A stretch of 39,152 nucleotides of DNA. Source: Prolixibacteraceae bacterium. GTDB lineage: Bacteria; Bacteroidota; Bacteroidia; Bacteroidales; Prolixibacteraceae. Where the stretch lies: contig JAUWAB010000037.1 in NCBI GenBank assembly GCA_030602265.1, positions 1-39,152 on the forward strand, read 5' to 3'. Numbering within the stretch: position 1 is the first letter of the stretch; each line of letters starts with the position of its first letter. Of the stretch, positions 1 to 8,722 are shown in pieces. The translations under genes and the position numbers were made by a program. The notes under the pieces are model-generated. The model searched no databases. It saw only the letters and a list, made by a program, of their open reading frames with translations, and was not told where the DNA came from.

Positions 1-165
1 GTTCTGCTTCCCAGGCCTTATCCCGGTTTCCTGCCCTTCTGGTATGAGCATGCCGTCGTGAAACCTTTTAAGCTGAACGAAATCGAAAGAATTCAGCTGG
101 TTGTGCCCAATGAGGGAAATCCTGAAAAACCGGGATTTGAAATTTACTCTGTAATCCTGAAATAA
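1..165 (+). CDS. C-terminal fragment of an unidentified protein, cut by the window edge
   Basis: Frame 1 is open from the first base to a TAA at 163-165 and encodes 54 residues, beginning VLLPRPYPGFLPFWYEH and ending GFEIYSVILK. The composition (alternating hydrophobic and polar residues, Pro and aromatic rich, ending in a beta-strand-like segment) resembles the last strand of a beta-sandwich or C-terminal accessory domain of a secreted carbohydrate-active protein. I do not recognise the family. It lies upstream of the GH43 gene in the same direction, but a composite repeat separates them. The open frame and protein-like composition are what I see. The link to the glycosidase locus is inference from position. 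Confidence 0.55.
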   Translation, partial: VLLPRPYPGFLPFWYEHAVVKPFKLNEIERIQLVVPNEGNPEKPGFEIYSVILK

Positions 166-213
166 GAATTGCTGAAATGAAATCACCATGATTAGCAAAA
201 CACAAACCAGAAT

Positions 214-258
214 GCCCGCCTGAACATTCGGGCAGGCCCGCCTGACCGGACGGGCAGG
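214..258. repeat. Nested palindromic insert in composite repeat
   Basis: A GC-rich block made of gcccgcctg / cgggcagg half-sites that pair with each other in two overlapping hairpins. It interrupts copy 1 of the composite repeat and is missing from copy 2 at 19006-19111, so it looks like a later insertion of a separate small palindromic element. Confidence 0.55.
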
Positions 259-279
259 AATAACATTCCACATGACCCC

Positions 280-339
280 GATAGCAATCGGGGCGATAGC
301 AATCGGGGCGATAGCAATCGGGGCGATAGCAATCGGGGC
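280..339 (+). repeat. Four perfect tandem copies of gatagcaatcggggc
   Basis: The 15-bp unit is repeated four times without mismatch at 280-294, 295-309, 310-324 and 325-339, preceded by cccc at 276-279. With that prefix the first unit forms the palindrome CCCCGAT-agca-ATCGGGG. The other copy of the composite repeat has only one such hairpin (19031-19048). This is therefore a local expansion, and a natural site for copy-number variation upstream of GH43. Confidence 0.9.
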
Positions 340-372
340 CATCTGACCTTTAAAAACAAAACAATTAGTCAC

Positions 373-1362
373 ATGAATAGATTCATTCAATCTTTGATAG
401 TCATTTTGATTTTTTTGTGCGGAACGGAGGTGAATGCACAGTATGGGATTAACAGACCAGCCGAAGTTCAGCTGAAGGATATGAAATGGAGGGATGTTTG
501 CATTCTTGCCGATGATCAGTCTGGGTATTATTATATGGTAGGTCCGGGAGGAAAGTCGGTTTATTGCTACCGAAGCAGGGACCTCCTGAATTGGGAAGAT
601 GGCAGGCCCATATTTACCATCCCCGAAAACTTCTGGGGAGATATGGATATTGTCAGTATCTGGGCTCCTGAACTGCATCACTACAAAGGGAAATATTACC
701 TGTTTCTGACCTTCGATACCCGGAATATGTTCAGGGAACAATGGCGTGACTGGCTGCCCAGAGTTACCCGCGGATCCCAGGTACTGGTCAGTGATGCCAT
801 CACCGGACCTTATAAACCTTTCCGTAATCATTCTACCCTTCCTGTGGATATGATGACTTTAGACGGTACCTTATGGGTTGAAGACGGGATTCCTTACATG
901 GTATTCTGTCATGAGTGGGTCCAGATTACCAACGGATCAATGGCATACGTACGGTTGAAGGATGATCTGTCGGAGACAGCAGGCGAGCCGGTGAAACTTT
1001 TTCATGCCAGTGAAGCCTCTTGGTCAAATACAGGTAAACAATATGGGAATAATGTGACCGACGGACCTTATCTTTACACCGGTAAAACGGGGAAACTTTA
1101 TATGTTATGGACCAGTGGAAGCATTAGCGGATATACCCAGGGAATTGCCGTCTCTGAGTCGGGAAAGCTGGCTGGCCCGTGGATTCAGCAGGATGAACCG
1201 GTTTACGCCAAAGACGGAGGACATGGTATGGTATTCAAAACTTTTGAAGGCGATCTGATGATGGTGCTTCATTCTCCTAATAACCGCGACGCTCAGCCCA
1301 GAATATTCCGGATGGAAGATACCGGTAATACCCTGAAAATTATAAATGAATTTACCAATTAA
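373..1362 (+). CDS. Secreted glycoside hydrolase family 43 protein
   Basis: A 329-aa protein with a type I signal peptide (residues 1-22, ending VNA|Q) and a single five-bladed beta-propeller domain. GH43 landmarks are WRD at 39-41 (candidate general base D41), IWAPELH at 97-102, LDGTLW at 163-168 (candidate pKa-modulating D164) and TDGPYLY at 229-235. The general acid is normally Glu in an EGP/EAP context; here D230 sits at that place. Family activities include arabinofuranosidase, xylosidase and exo-beta-1,3-galactanase. The GH2/GH53 neighbours favour a debranching role on pectic galactan or arabinogalactan, but the substrate is inference. The gene is 21 bp upstream of the GH2 and likely co-transcribed with it. 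Confidence 0.85.
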   Translation: MNRFIQSLIVILIFLCGTEVNAQYGINRPAEVQLKDMKWRDVCILADDQSGYYYMVGPGGKSVYCYRSRDLLNWEDGRPIFTIPENFWGDMDIVSIWAPELHHYKGKYYLFLTFDTRNMFREQWRDWLPRVTRGSQVLVSDAITGPYKPFRNHSTLPVDMMTLDGTLWVEDGIPYMVFCHEWVQITNGSMAYVRLKDDLSETAGEPVKLFHASEASWSNTGKQYGNNVTDGPYLYTGKTGKLYMLWTSGSISGYTQGIAVSESGKLAGPWIQQDEPVYAKDGGHGMVFKTFEGDLMMVLHSPNNRDAQPRIFRMEDTGNTLKIINEFTN

Positions 1363-1383
1363 ACTCATCTCAGACTGTTTGTT

Positions 1384-3840
1384 ATGAAGAATATTCTTGT
1401 ATTTGTTATTTCTCTGTTGTTTGCGGTACAGGCTTATGCCGGACAGGAGGATTTCCGCACTTCGGTTAAACTGGAAAAGAACTGGAAGTTTTCGAAAGGT
1501 GATCATCCTGATGCCATTAACCTCGATTTCCGGGATGAAGCCTGGCAACCGGTAACCGTACCCCACGACTGGGCCATTTACGGGCCTTTTAGTGAAACAT
1601 TTGATGTCCAGACGGTCGCCATTACCCAGAACCTGGAGCGGAACGCTACCCTGAGGACTGGCCGTACAGGCGGATTGCCCTATATCGGTGTAGGATGGTA
1701 CCGTACTTTTTTTGATGCTCCCGCTAAAGAGAGCGGCAAGCGGGTGACTCTGCTGTTCGACGGGGCCATGAGCGAAGCCAGGGTATATGTGAACGGCCAT
1801 GAAGTGGGATTCTGGCCCTATGGCTATAACTCTTTCCATTTCGATATAACCGATTACCTCAATGCGGAAGGAAAAGAAAACCTGCTGGCCGTGAGGCTTG
1901 AAAATTTTGAGCAGTCATCGCGCTGGTACCCGGGAGCAGGCCTCTACCGGAATGTGCACCTGATCACCACCGAAGAAATTCATGTGCCGGTCTGGGGTAC
2001 CTACATAACCACTCCCTTTGTGTCGGAAGAGTATGCGTCGGTAAGGCTTAAAACACAGATTGCCAACGTAAAGGAAGGCACTGATGTGAGGTGCCTGACC
2101 GAAATCTTCGACAGTAAGGGTAATCTCGTTGCTCAGAAGGATAATGTTCAGCGGATCAATTATAACCGCCCCTTTGAACAGTATTTCATCGTGGACCATC
2201 CGCAGCTGTGGTCTCCCGAATCACCTGCCCTCTATCAGGCCAAATCAAAAATTTTTGTTGGCGATGTACAGGTCGATGAATTGGCTACCCGTTTCGGAAT
2301 CAGGGATATCCGGATAATTGCAGACAAGGGATTCTTCCTGAACGGCCAGTTGCGGAAGTTCCAGGGAGTCAATAACCACCACGACCTTGGGCCGCTGGGT
2401 GCCGCGATCAATGTGGCCGCACTCCGCCGGCAGCTTACCATGCTCAGGGATATGGGTTGCGATGCCATCAGGACTTCCCACAATATGCCTGCGCCCGAAC
2501 TGGTGGAACTGTGCGATGAGATGGGATTTATGGTGATGGTGGAGTCGTTCGACGAATGGGAAAGGGCGAAAACCAAAAACGGTTACCACCGTTATTTCCA
2601 TGACTGGGCAGAAAAGGACATGGTCAATATGATCCATAACTTCAGGAACAACCCGTCGGTAGTGATGTGGAGCATCGGAAATGAAGTGCCAACCCAATGC
2701 AGTCCGGATGGCTATAAAGTGGCTAAGTTCCTCCAGGACATCTGCCACCGGGAAGATCCTACCCGTCCGGTGACCTGTGGCATGGACCAGGTCACCTGCG
2801 TCCTCGACAACGGGTTTGCGGCCATGATTGATATTCCCGGTTTGAACTATCGCACGCAACGATATCAGGAGACCTATGCAAGGCTTCCCCAGAGCCTGGT
2901 CCTGGGTTCCGAAACCGCCTCGACAGTAAGTTCACGCGGAGTGTACAAGTTTCCGGTGGAAATGAAAGCCGGCGCTAAATATGAGGATCACCAGTGTTCT
3001 TCCTATGATGTGGAATATTGCTGGTGGTCGAATCTGCCCGACGAGGATTTTGCCCTGGCCGATGATTATGACTGGACCATGGGGCAGTTCGTATGGACCG
3101 GTTTTGATTATCTGGGAGAACCGACTCCCTACGATCAGAATGACTGGCCAAGCCACTCTTCCATGTTCGGGATCATCGACCTGGCCAGTATTCCGAAAGA
3201 CAGGTATTACCTCTACCGGAGTATCTGGAACAAGAACGACGAGACTCTGCATGTGCTTCCCCACTGGAACTGGAAGGGGCGCGAAGGGGAAATAACCCCG
3301 GTGTTTGTCTATACCAGCTATCCTTCGGCTGAACTGTTCATCAACGGGAAAAGCCAGGGGCGGCAGGAAAAGAATAACAGCTCGCTTCAGCACCGCTACC
3401 GGCTGATGTGGATGGACGTGAAATACGAACCGGGTGAGGTAAAGGTTATAGCATATGGTAAGGACGGCCGGCCGGCAGCGGAAGCAGTGGTGCGTACCGC
3501 CGGAAAGCCTGACCGGATTGAACTGATTCCAGACCGCAGCACCATCAGCTCTGACGGAAAAGACCTGGCGTATATTAATGTCAGGGTAGTCGACAAAGAT
3601 GGAAACCTTTGTCCGCTCGACCAGCGCCTGATCCAGTTTTCGGTGAAAGGCGAAGGATCATACCGGGCTTCCGCCAATGGTGACCCTACCAGCCTCGACC
3701 TGTTTCACCTGCCCCAGATGCACCTTTTCAATGGTCAGCTGACGGCCATCGTGCAGTCGTCGGAGACTCCCGGGAAAATGGTGTTCGAAGCCAGGGCAAA
3801 AGGGCTTAAAGCAGGGTTGCTGGAGATAGAGACCCAATAA
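1384..3840 (+). CDS. Secreted GH2 beta-galactosidase (first paralogue)
   Basis: An 818-aa exo-glycosidase with a type I signal peptide (about residues 1-19, ending AYA). The architecture is GH2 N-terminal sugar-binding jelly roll (about 30-200, with VPHDWAI and GVGWYRTFF), an Ig-like domain (about 205-305), a TIM barrel (about 310-600), a DUF4982-type domain starting near HWNWKGREGE, and a C-terminal Ig-like GH2_C5-type domain. The predicted acid/base is E434 in WSIGNE and the nucleophile is E510 in LGSETAS, both intact. It would remove terminal beta-linked galactose from galacto-oligosaccharides made by the neighbouring GH53 enzymes in the periplasm. It is a close architectural match to the GH2 at 6105. 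Exact sugar specificity (galactose versus a related hexose) is inferred. Confidence 0.9.
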   Translation: MKNILVFVISLLFAVQAYAGQEDFRTSVKLEKNWKFSKGDHPDAINLDFRDEAWQPVTVPHDWAIYGPFSETFDVQTVAITQNLERNATLRTGRTGGLPYIGVGWYRTFFDAPAKESGKRVTLLFDGAMSEARVYVNGHEVGFWPYGYNSFHFDITDYLNAEGKENLLAVRLENFEQSSRWYPGAGLYRNVHLITTEEIHVPVWGTYITTPFVSEEYASVRLKTQIANVKEGTDVRCLTEIFDSKGNLVAQKDNVQRINYNRPFEQYFIVDHPQLWSPESPALYQAKSKIFVGDVQVDELATRFGIRDIRIIADKGFFLNGQLRKFQGVNNHHDLGPLGAAINVAALRRQLTMLRDMGCDAIRTSHNMPAPELVELCDEMGFMVMVESFDEWERAKTKNGYHRYFHDWAEKDMVNMIHNFRNNPSVVMWSIGNEVPTQCSPDGYKVAKFLQDICHREDPTRPVTCGMDQVTCVLDNGFAAMIDIPGLNYRTQRYQETYARLPQSLVLGSETASTVSSRGVYKFPVEMKAGAKYEDHQCSSYDVEYCWWSNLPDEDFALADDYDWTMGQFVWTGFDYLGEPTPYDQNDWPSHSSMFGIIDLASIPKDRYYLYRSIWNKNDETLHVLPHWNWKGREGEITPVFVYTSYPSAELFINGKSQGRQEKNNSSLQHRYRLMWMDVKYEPGEVKVIAYGKDGRPAAEAVVRTAGKPDRIELIPDRSTISSDGKDLAYINVRVVDKDGNLCPLDQRLIQFSVKGEGSYRASANGDPTSLDLFHLPQMHLFNGQLTAIVQSSETPGKMVFEARAKGLKAGLLEIETQ

Positions 3841-3963
3841 TTTGATCTTGCTGACATCCGGCAAACCCTTAATAAGATAAACCGGAACCGGTCAATGGAC
3901 AGGCAAAACCAGATTCGGCTCCGGTTAATCCTTATGATAAACCAAAGGTATCAACGATGGAAC

Positions 3964-3978
3964 CGACCCCTGGGGTCG
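3964..3978. repeat. Short REP-like palindrome in the GH2-GH53 gap
   Basis: CGACCCC-t-GGGGTCG, a perfect 7-bp inverted repeat around one base. It resembles the palindromes at 18800-18817 and 18854-18868. The rest of the 243-bp intergenic stretch 3841-4083 shows no gene; its last 40 bp are AT-rich and could hold the promoter of the next gene. Confidence 0.6.
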
Positions 3979-4083
3979 AATGTTCTTCCTATACCATTTA
4001 TTCTACTCACATGTAAGTCCTGCGGGATTGAACTGACTATAGTAACGACCTGATAATATATAATAAAGATTAAATTAATCCGA

Positions 4084-6087
4084 ATGAAACCGACCAGTTT
4101 AACCGATTCAATCAAGCGGAACACCATCCTTGCCGTGATGTTGATTTCCGTTCTGTTAGCCGGATGCACCGGCAAAGGGAAACCTGAATATATTGTAGGG
4201 GCAGATATATCCTTCCTGCCTCAAATGGAAGCCCGGGGAGTTACCTACCGTGACAGCGGCATTGAAATGGGACTCTTCGATATCCTTAAAAAATACCATG
4301 TGAATTACATCCGGCTGCGGATTTTTCATAATCCGGCTGCCGAAAACGGCTACTCCGCCGATGGTTATTGCGGACTGAAACAGACCATGCTCATGGCCAA
4401 GAGGATTTATGAGGCCGGAATGGGTTTTGCTCTCGATTTTCACTACAGCGATACCTGGGCTGATCCCGACAAACAATATAAGCCGTCAGCATGGGCAGGC
4501 GTAGAGGGAAAACTTCTGGAAGATTCCCTGTATACCTACACCAAAGCAGTCCTTATTGCCCTGAAGAACCAGGGTACCCCGCCCCATATGGTGCAGGTCG
4601 GAAATGAGATCATCAATGGCATGGTATGGCCCGACGGGAAAATTGAAGATACTTCGGGCCCGGAAGCGTGGGATGCCTTTACCGGTCTTTATAACGCCGG
4701 GGTAAAGGCTGTAAGGGAAGTCCTGCCCGAAGCACAGGTGATGCTCCACCTGGCTTTAGGCGGGCAGAACATGCGATCCAGGCTGATCCTGGACAATATG
4801 CTCAGCAGAAATGCGGAGTTCGATATTCTTGGCCAGTCCTATTATCCGCAATGGCATGGTACCTATATAGACCTCAAGAATAACCTTGATGAGCTGGCTG
4901 CGCGTTATGGCCGTCCAATCCTGGTTTGTGAGCATACTGCCCCCGGAATAAAGGAGATCAACGACATCGTCATGAGTGTTCCGGGGAATATGGGGATCGG
5001 TACCATGATATGGGAACCTACCCGCCGCCTGATTTTCGACAGAGAGGGAAATACCAATGAGAATATTCTGGACTATCTTGCTGTTAACCGTAATGTGGAA
5101 GCTTGGCAAAAAGGTACGTTCAAACTGCCCGACGTATTCACGGTTCCTGAAACCGGAATCTTTGATGAACCGGTGATCGGGGCAGACGTATCCTGGGTTC
5201 AGGAACATGAGGATAAGGGTATGGTTTATTCCGACGGCGGCGTGGAAAAAGAGGTGTTTGAAATCCTGAAGGATTACAAATTTAACTGGATCCGGTTCAG
5301 GTTGTTCGTGAATCCCTCCGCCGAAAACGGATATTCCGCCGAAGGATACTGCGATCTCGAAAATACCCTGATCATGGCTAAGCGGGTGAAGGCTCAGGGG
5401 ATGAAACTGCTGCTCAATTTCCATTACAGCGATAACTGGGCCGATCCCGGGAAACAATTTACCCCGGCTGCATGGTCTTCCATCACTTCCAGTGCCAATA
5501 TGGAAAGGACCATCTATGAGTATACGCGGAATGTTATTGAGCGTTTTCGTGACGAAGGCGTTACCCCGGAAATGGTTCAGGTGGGCAATGAGATCAATAA
5601 CGGTTTTCTGTGGCCCTTCGGAAGGAATGATGAATCCTGGACACACTTCGCAGGTTCGCTGAGAGTGGCCAGTGCAGCCGTCCGAAGTGTCGATCCGGGG
5701 ATAAAGGTGATGGTGCATGTGGCCCTGGGTGGCCAGAATGAAAGGTCGGTGAAATTTTTCGACAAAATAATTGAAAACGATGTGGTCTTCGATGTGATCG
5801 GACAGTCCTACTATCCCCGGTGGCACGGGACCATAGATGATCTGAAGCACAATCTGGAGGACCTGACTGTCAGGTACAACAAACCTGTAATCGTTGTCGA
5901 ATATTCCGAAATGAAACAGGAGGTTCATGAGGTGATTGGCGCCCTTCCGGCGAAAACGGTGCCGGGAAGTTTTATCTGGGAAGCCACCTCGCCCCGTTGG
6001 GGAAAACTTTTCGATGAGAATGGCCGTACCACTGAGTTCATTAAACTCTACCCTGAAATATACAACCAGTTGAAAACAAGGCAATAA
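4084..6087 (+). CDS. Lipoprotein with two tandem GH53 endo-beta-1,4-galactanase domains
   Basis: A 667-aa lipoprotein. The signal region runs to lipobox LLAGC with C28 as the lipidated Cys, and CTGKGKP then follows, so surface or periplasmic anchoring is expected. Two complete GH53 barrels follow, about 35-345 and 367-660. Each has the GADxS start, IRxRxFxNP, FHYSDxWADP and VQVGNE blocks. Predicted acid/base and nucleophile pairs are E175/E283 (VQVGNE, LVCEHT) and E503/E606 (VQVGNE, VVEYSE), so both domains appear catalytically intact. Typical GH53 enzymes have one domain of 330-400 aa. GH53 cleaves beta-1,4-galactan such as pectic arabinogalactan I. The 17-bp gap to the next GH2 implies co-transcription. 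Internal duplication is clear from the parallel motif order. Differing product length or substrate preference between the halves is speculation. Confidence 0.92.
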   Translation: MKPTSLTDSIKRNTILAVMLISVLLAGCTGKGKPEYIVGADISFLPQMEARGVTYRDSGIEMGLFDILKKYHVNYIRLRIFHNPAAENGYSADGYCGLKQTMLMAKRIYEAGMGFALDFHYSDTWADPDKQYKPSAWAGVEGKLLEDSLYTYTKAVLIALKNQGTPPHMVQVGNEIINGMVWPDGKIEDTSGPEAWDAFTGLYNAGVKAVREVLPEAQVMLHLALGGQNMRSRLILDNMLSRNAEFDILGQSYYPQWHGTYIDLKNNLDELAARYGRPILVCEHTAPGIKEINDIVMSVPGNMGIGTMIWEPTRRLIFDREGNTNENILDYLAVNRNVEAWQKGTFKLPDVFTVPETGIFDEPVIGADVSWVQEHEDKGMVYSDGGVEKEVFEILKDYKFNWIRFRLFVNPSAENGYSAEGYCDLENTLIMAKRVKAQGMKLLLNFHYSDNWADPGKQFTPAAWSSITSSANMERTIYEYTRNVIERFRDEGVTPEMVQVGNEINNGFLWPFGRNDESWTHFAGSLRVASAAVRSVDPGIKVMVHVALGGQNERSVKFFDKIIENDVVFDVIGQSYYPRWHGTIDDLKHNLEDLTVRYNKPVIVVEYSEMKQEVHEVIGALPAKTVPGSFIWEATSPRWGKLFDENGRTTEFIKLYPEIYNQLKTRQ

Positions 6088-6104
6088 CATATAAAACTAA
6101 TCAG

Positions 6105-8564
6105 ATGAAGAGGATATTGGCAATTACCCTGATGCTGCTGATCGGTACATTGGTATCTGCACAGCTGCCTGCCCGCCAGGTTTATTCAATGGATAAGAAC
6201 TGGAAATTCTATTTTGGTGATCCGGCGGGAGCCGAAAAAACGGCATTCAATGACCGAAACTGGAGGACGCTTGATGTACCGCATGACTGGAGCGTTGAAA
6301 TGGCTATCGATGAAAATGAACCTGCCGGGGGGAGGGGTGGCTATTTCCCGACCGGAAAAGGGTGGTACCGTAAAACTTTCACTGCTCCGGCTAATATCGC
6401 CGGCAAACAGGTGCGGCTCGAATTTGACGGCGTCCATATGAACAGTGAGGTATGGATCAACGGCAAGTATCTGGGAAAAAGACCTAACGGATATGTTGGG
6501 TTCAGCTATGATGTTACACCTTTTCTTTCAAGAGGCCGGAATGTGATTGCCGTCAGGGTGGATAATTCGCTTCAGCCCAACTCCCGGTGGTATACAGGAT
6601 CCGGAATCTACAGGCATGTCAGGCTGGTGGTAAGCAATCCGCTGCATATACCCCAATGGGGGGTTTATGTTACCACCCCGGAAATAACAGACAGTGAGGC
6701 CGTTGTGCGCGTTGAGACAGCTGTTGTCAACAAGGATAGGATAGCTCGGGCAGCTTCTGTTACATCAATAATTCTTGATCCGGCAGGGAATGAGGCAGGA
6801 AGGGTGGTTTCTGCCGTTTCCCTTACGGTAGGAATGGAGGATATGATTTCTCAGGAAATCAGGATTTCCTTTCCCGTTTTATGGGATATAGACAATCCCC
6901 GGCTATATACTCTTAAGTCAGTGCTTGCCAGTGACGGAGGAAATTTATTGGATGAAACATTAACCTCTTTTGGCATTAGAAGCATTCAATATGATGCCGA
7001 CCATGGATTTCTGCTGAACGGCAGGAAAGTGAAAATGTTAGGGGTCAATCTGCACCAGGATGGCGGACCGGTTGGGGTGGCTGTTCCGGCCGGCGTATGG
7101 GAGCGACGTCTCCGGATATTGAAGGCTGGGGGTTGCAATGCCATCCGCACTGCCCACAATCCAATGGCGACTGAGTTTTATGAACTGTGCGACCGTATGG
7201 GCTTTCTGGTTATGAACGAGGCATTTGATGAATGGCAGCGGGGTAAGGTACCTGAAGGCTACAGCAAATATTTCGATGAATGGTATGAAAGAGACCTGGT
7301 GTCGTTCATCCACCGCGACCGCAACCATCCCTCCGTGGTGATGTGGAGTGCCGGCAACGAGATCGGTGAACAACATACCCCCGATGGCCATGAGATACTG
7401 GCAAAATTGATTACCGTTTTCCATCGAGAAGATCCTACCAGGCCGGTAACTGCAGGATGCGACCATATCGCGGCGGATAATGGTCCGGCTACCCCGGAAT
7501 TCCTCAATATGTTGGATATCGTCGGGTACAATTATGTGGACCGATGGCATGAAAGAAGAGAATTGTTCTACAGTATCGACCGGCACGCCAATCCACAATG
7601 GAAGATGGTGGCTACCGAAAGCGGCGGACTGGGAGGCGAACGGGGTAGCTATAACCTGGGGAATGACCCGGATGTAGTGAGGCCAGATTACCATTTCAGG
7701 ATGATCCGTACGGAACAGCGTTGGAAATATACCATGCTGTACGACCATGTCATCGGTGACTTTATGTGGACCGGCATTGATTATTACGGAGAATCGCGCT
7801 GGCCCGGCAAGGGTGCTTATTCGGGGATGCTCGATGTTTGCGGATTCCCCAAGGATGGCTATTATTTCCATAAAAGTCACTGGCTGAGAGACGGCGATCC
7901 CATGATCCATATTTTCCCGCACTGGAACTGGGAAGGAAGGGAAGGGCAGATTATGCCAGTATTGTGCTATACCAACTGTGAGGCGGTGGAATTATTCCTG
8001 AACGGCAAATCTTACGGCGAAAAACGCCTGGAATTCCCAAGGCAGGGAAATTCAAAGGCATGGAACCTTTACGACAGGCCTCTGGTCAATGGAACCACGG
8101 CAGACCTGCATCTGGCATGGGATGTGCCCTATGAACCGGGTTCCCTGAAAATGGTCGGCAAAAGGGCTGGCGAGGTAGTCTATACCAAGGAGGTGGTGAC
8201 CACAGGCCGTCCGGCTGCCGTCCGGTTGACGGCCGACCGCCATACCGCAGGCACCGGGTTTAACGAGGTGGTCCATCTGGAGATGGAAATTGTGGATGCC
8301 AACGGAAACCGTGTGCCTTTAGCCGGAAACCTCATCAAGGTGGAGATTGAGGGCGATGCCAGGGTTGCCGGAATGGAAAACGGTAACATGCGCGATCATG
8401 ATTCCGTGAAAACATCTGAGCGTAAAGCCTTTAATGGCCTTTGTCTGGCTCTTGTGCAATCAGGTACCCCCGGAAAAGTAAGGGTGAAAGTTTCGTCCGA
8501 AGGCCTCGTGGGTGCTACTACGGAGATTGAATTTGTAAAAACCAGCGGTTTGCCCGCATTGTAG
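6105..8564 (+). CDS. Secreted GH2 beta-galactosidase (second paralogue)
   Basis: An 819-aa GH2 enzyme with signal peptide (1-19, ending VSA|Q). Domain order matches the paralogue at 1384: sugar-binding jelly roll (VPHDWSV, GKGWYRKTF), Ig-like domain, TIM barrel, DUF4982-like region beginning near HWNWEGREGQ, and a terminal Ig-like domain (VVHLEMEIVDANGNRVPLA). The catalytic residues are E419 in WSAGNE (acid/base) and E505 in VATESGG (nucleophile). The nucleophile context differs from the SETAS of the first paralogue, which suggests divergence in the subsite or linkage handled. It follows the tandem GH53 by 17 bp and acts on the same galactan-derived oligosaccharides by inference. Confidence 0.9.
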   Translation: MKRILAITLMLLIGTLVSAQLPARQVYSMDKNWKFYFGDPAGAEKTAFNDRNWRTLDVPHDWSVEMAIDENEPAGGRGGYFPTGKGWYRKTFTAPANIAGKQVRLEFDGVHMNSEVWINGKYLGKRPNGYVGFSYDVTPFLSRGRNVIAVRVDNSLQPNSRWYTGSGIYRHVRLVVSNPLHIPQWGVYVTTPEITDSEAVVRVETAVVNKDRIARAASVTSIILDPAGNEAGRVVSAVSLTVGMEDMISQEIRISFPVLWDIDNPRLYTLKSVLASDGGNLLDETLTSFGIRSIQYDADHGFLLNGRKVKMLGVNLHQDGGPVGVAVPAGVWERRLRILKAGGCNAIRTAHNPMATEFYELCDRMGFLVMNEAFDEWQRGKVPEGYSKYFDEWYERDLVSFIHRDRNHPSVVMWSAGNEIGEQHTPDGHEILAKLITVFHREDPTRPVTAGCDHIAADNGPATPEFLNMLDIVGYNYVDRWHERRELFYSIDRHANPQWKMVATESGGLGGERGSYNLGNDPDVVRPDYHFRMIRTEQRWKYTMLYDHVIGDFMWTGIDYYGESRWPGKGAYSGMLDVCGFPKDGYYFHKSHWLRDGDPMIHIFPHWNWEGREGQIMPVLCYTNCEAVELFLNGKSYGEKRLEFPRQGNSKAWNLYDRPLVNGTTADLHLAWDVPYEPGSLKMVGKRAGEVVYTKEVVTTGRPAAVRLTADRHTAGTGFNEVVHLEMEIVDANGNRVPLAGNLIKVEIEGDARVAGMENGNMRDHDSVKTSERKAFNGLCLALVQSGTPGKVRVKVSSEGLVGATTEIEFVKTSGLPAL

Positions 8565-8592
8565 AAGTAAGGTAATTTCCAAAATTTACCAG

Positions 8593-8688
8593 ATGATGAA
8601 CCGGATGATCATTTCGATGTTGTTGGCCCTGGGGATATCCCTGAATGCCGGATATTCATGGTCGCAGACTGTAATGATGGTCCATTAA
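8593..8688 (+). pseudogene. Orphan signal-peptide mini-ORF, probable gene remnant
   Basis: A 31-codon frame that reads MMNRMIISMLLALGISLNAG followed by YSWSQ, then stops after six more residues. The first 25 residues make a textbook export signal (basic start, hydrophobic core, small residues before the cut), but there is no mature protein behind it. It sits between the second GH2 and the GH53 lipoprotein. The simplest reading is the 5' stump of a deleted secreted enzyme or SusD-like protein. A tiny secreted peptide or leader is possible but less likely. Confidence 0.5.
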
Positions 8689-8722
8689 GGTTAATGATTA
8701 ATTTTACTGAAAAAATCACTGA

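Larger units (their letters stand above)
171..362 (+). repeat. Composite intergenic repeat, copy 1 (expanded)
   Basis: This block aligns along its length with the reverse complement of 19006-19111. Shared landmarks in order are tgaaatga, ccatgatt, acacaaacc, aataa, gaccccgata, atcgggg, ccatctgacc and ttaaaaa. Copy 1 is longer because it carries about 44 bp of nested inverted-repeat sequence (214-258) and three additional copies of a 15-bp unit (280-339). It ends 10 bp before the GH43 start codon, so the GH43 leader sits in repeat-derived DNA. A partial third copy is at 34857-34896. Confidence 0.7.

Noticed and set aside
68-271. Minus-strand 67-codon open frame
   Set aside because: It is read through the composite repeat and the antisense of the partial gene; the composition (SCPSGQAGLPECSGG) is an artefact of palindromes.
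280-339. CRISPR-like array
   Set aside because: Units are contiguous 15-mers without spacers and no cas genes are present; it is a simple tandem repeat.
4756-6090. Minus-strand 444-codon open frame
   Set aside because: It lies wholly antisense to the tandem GH53 gene, where both catalytic domains are unmistakable. It is a shadow caused by codon bias.
7038-7922. Minus-strand 294-codon open frame
   Set aside because: Antisense shadow of the GH2 barrel, with His/Ile-rich noise and no family features.
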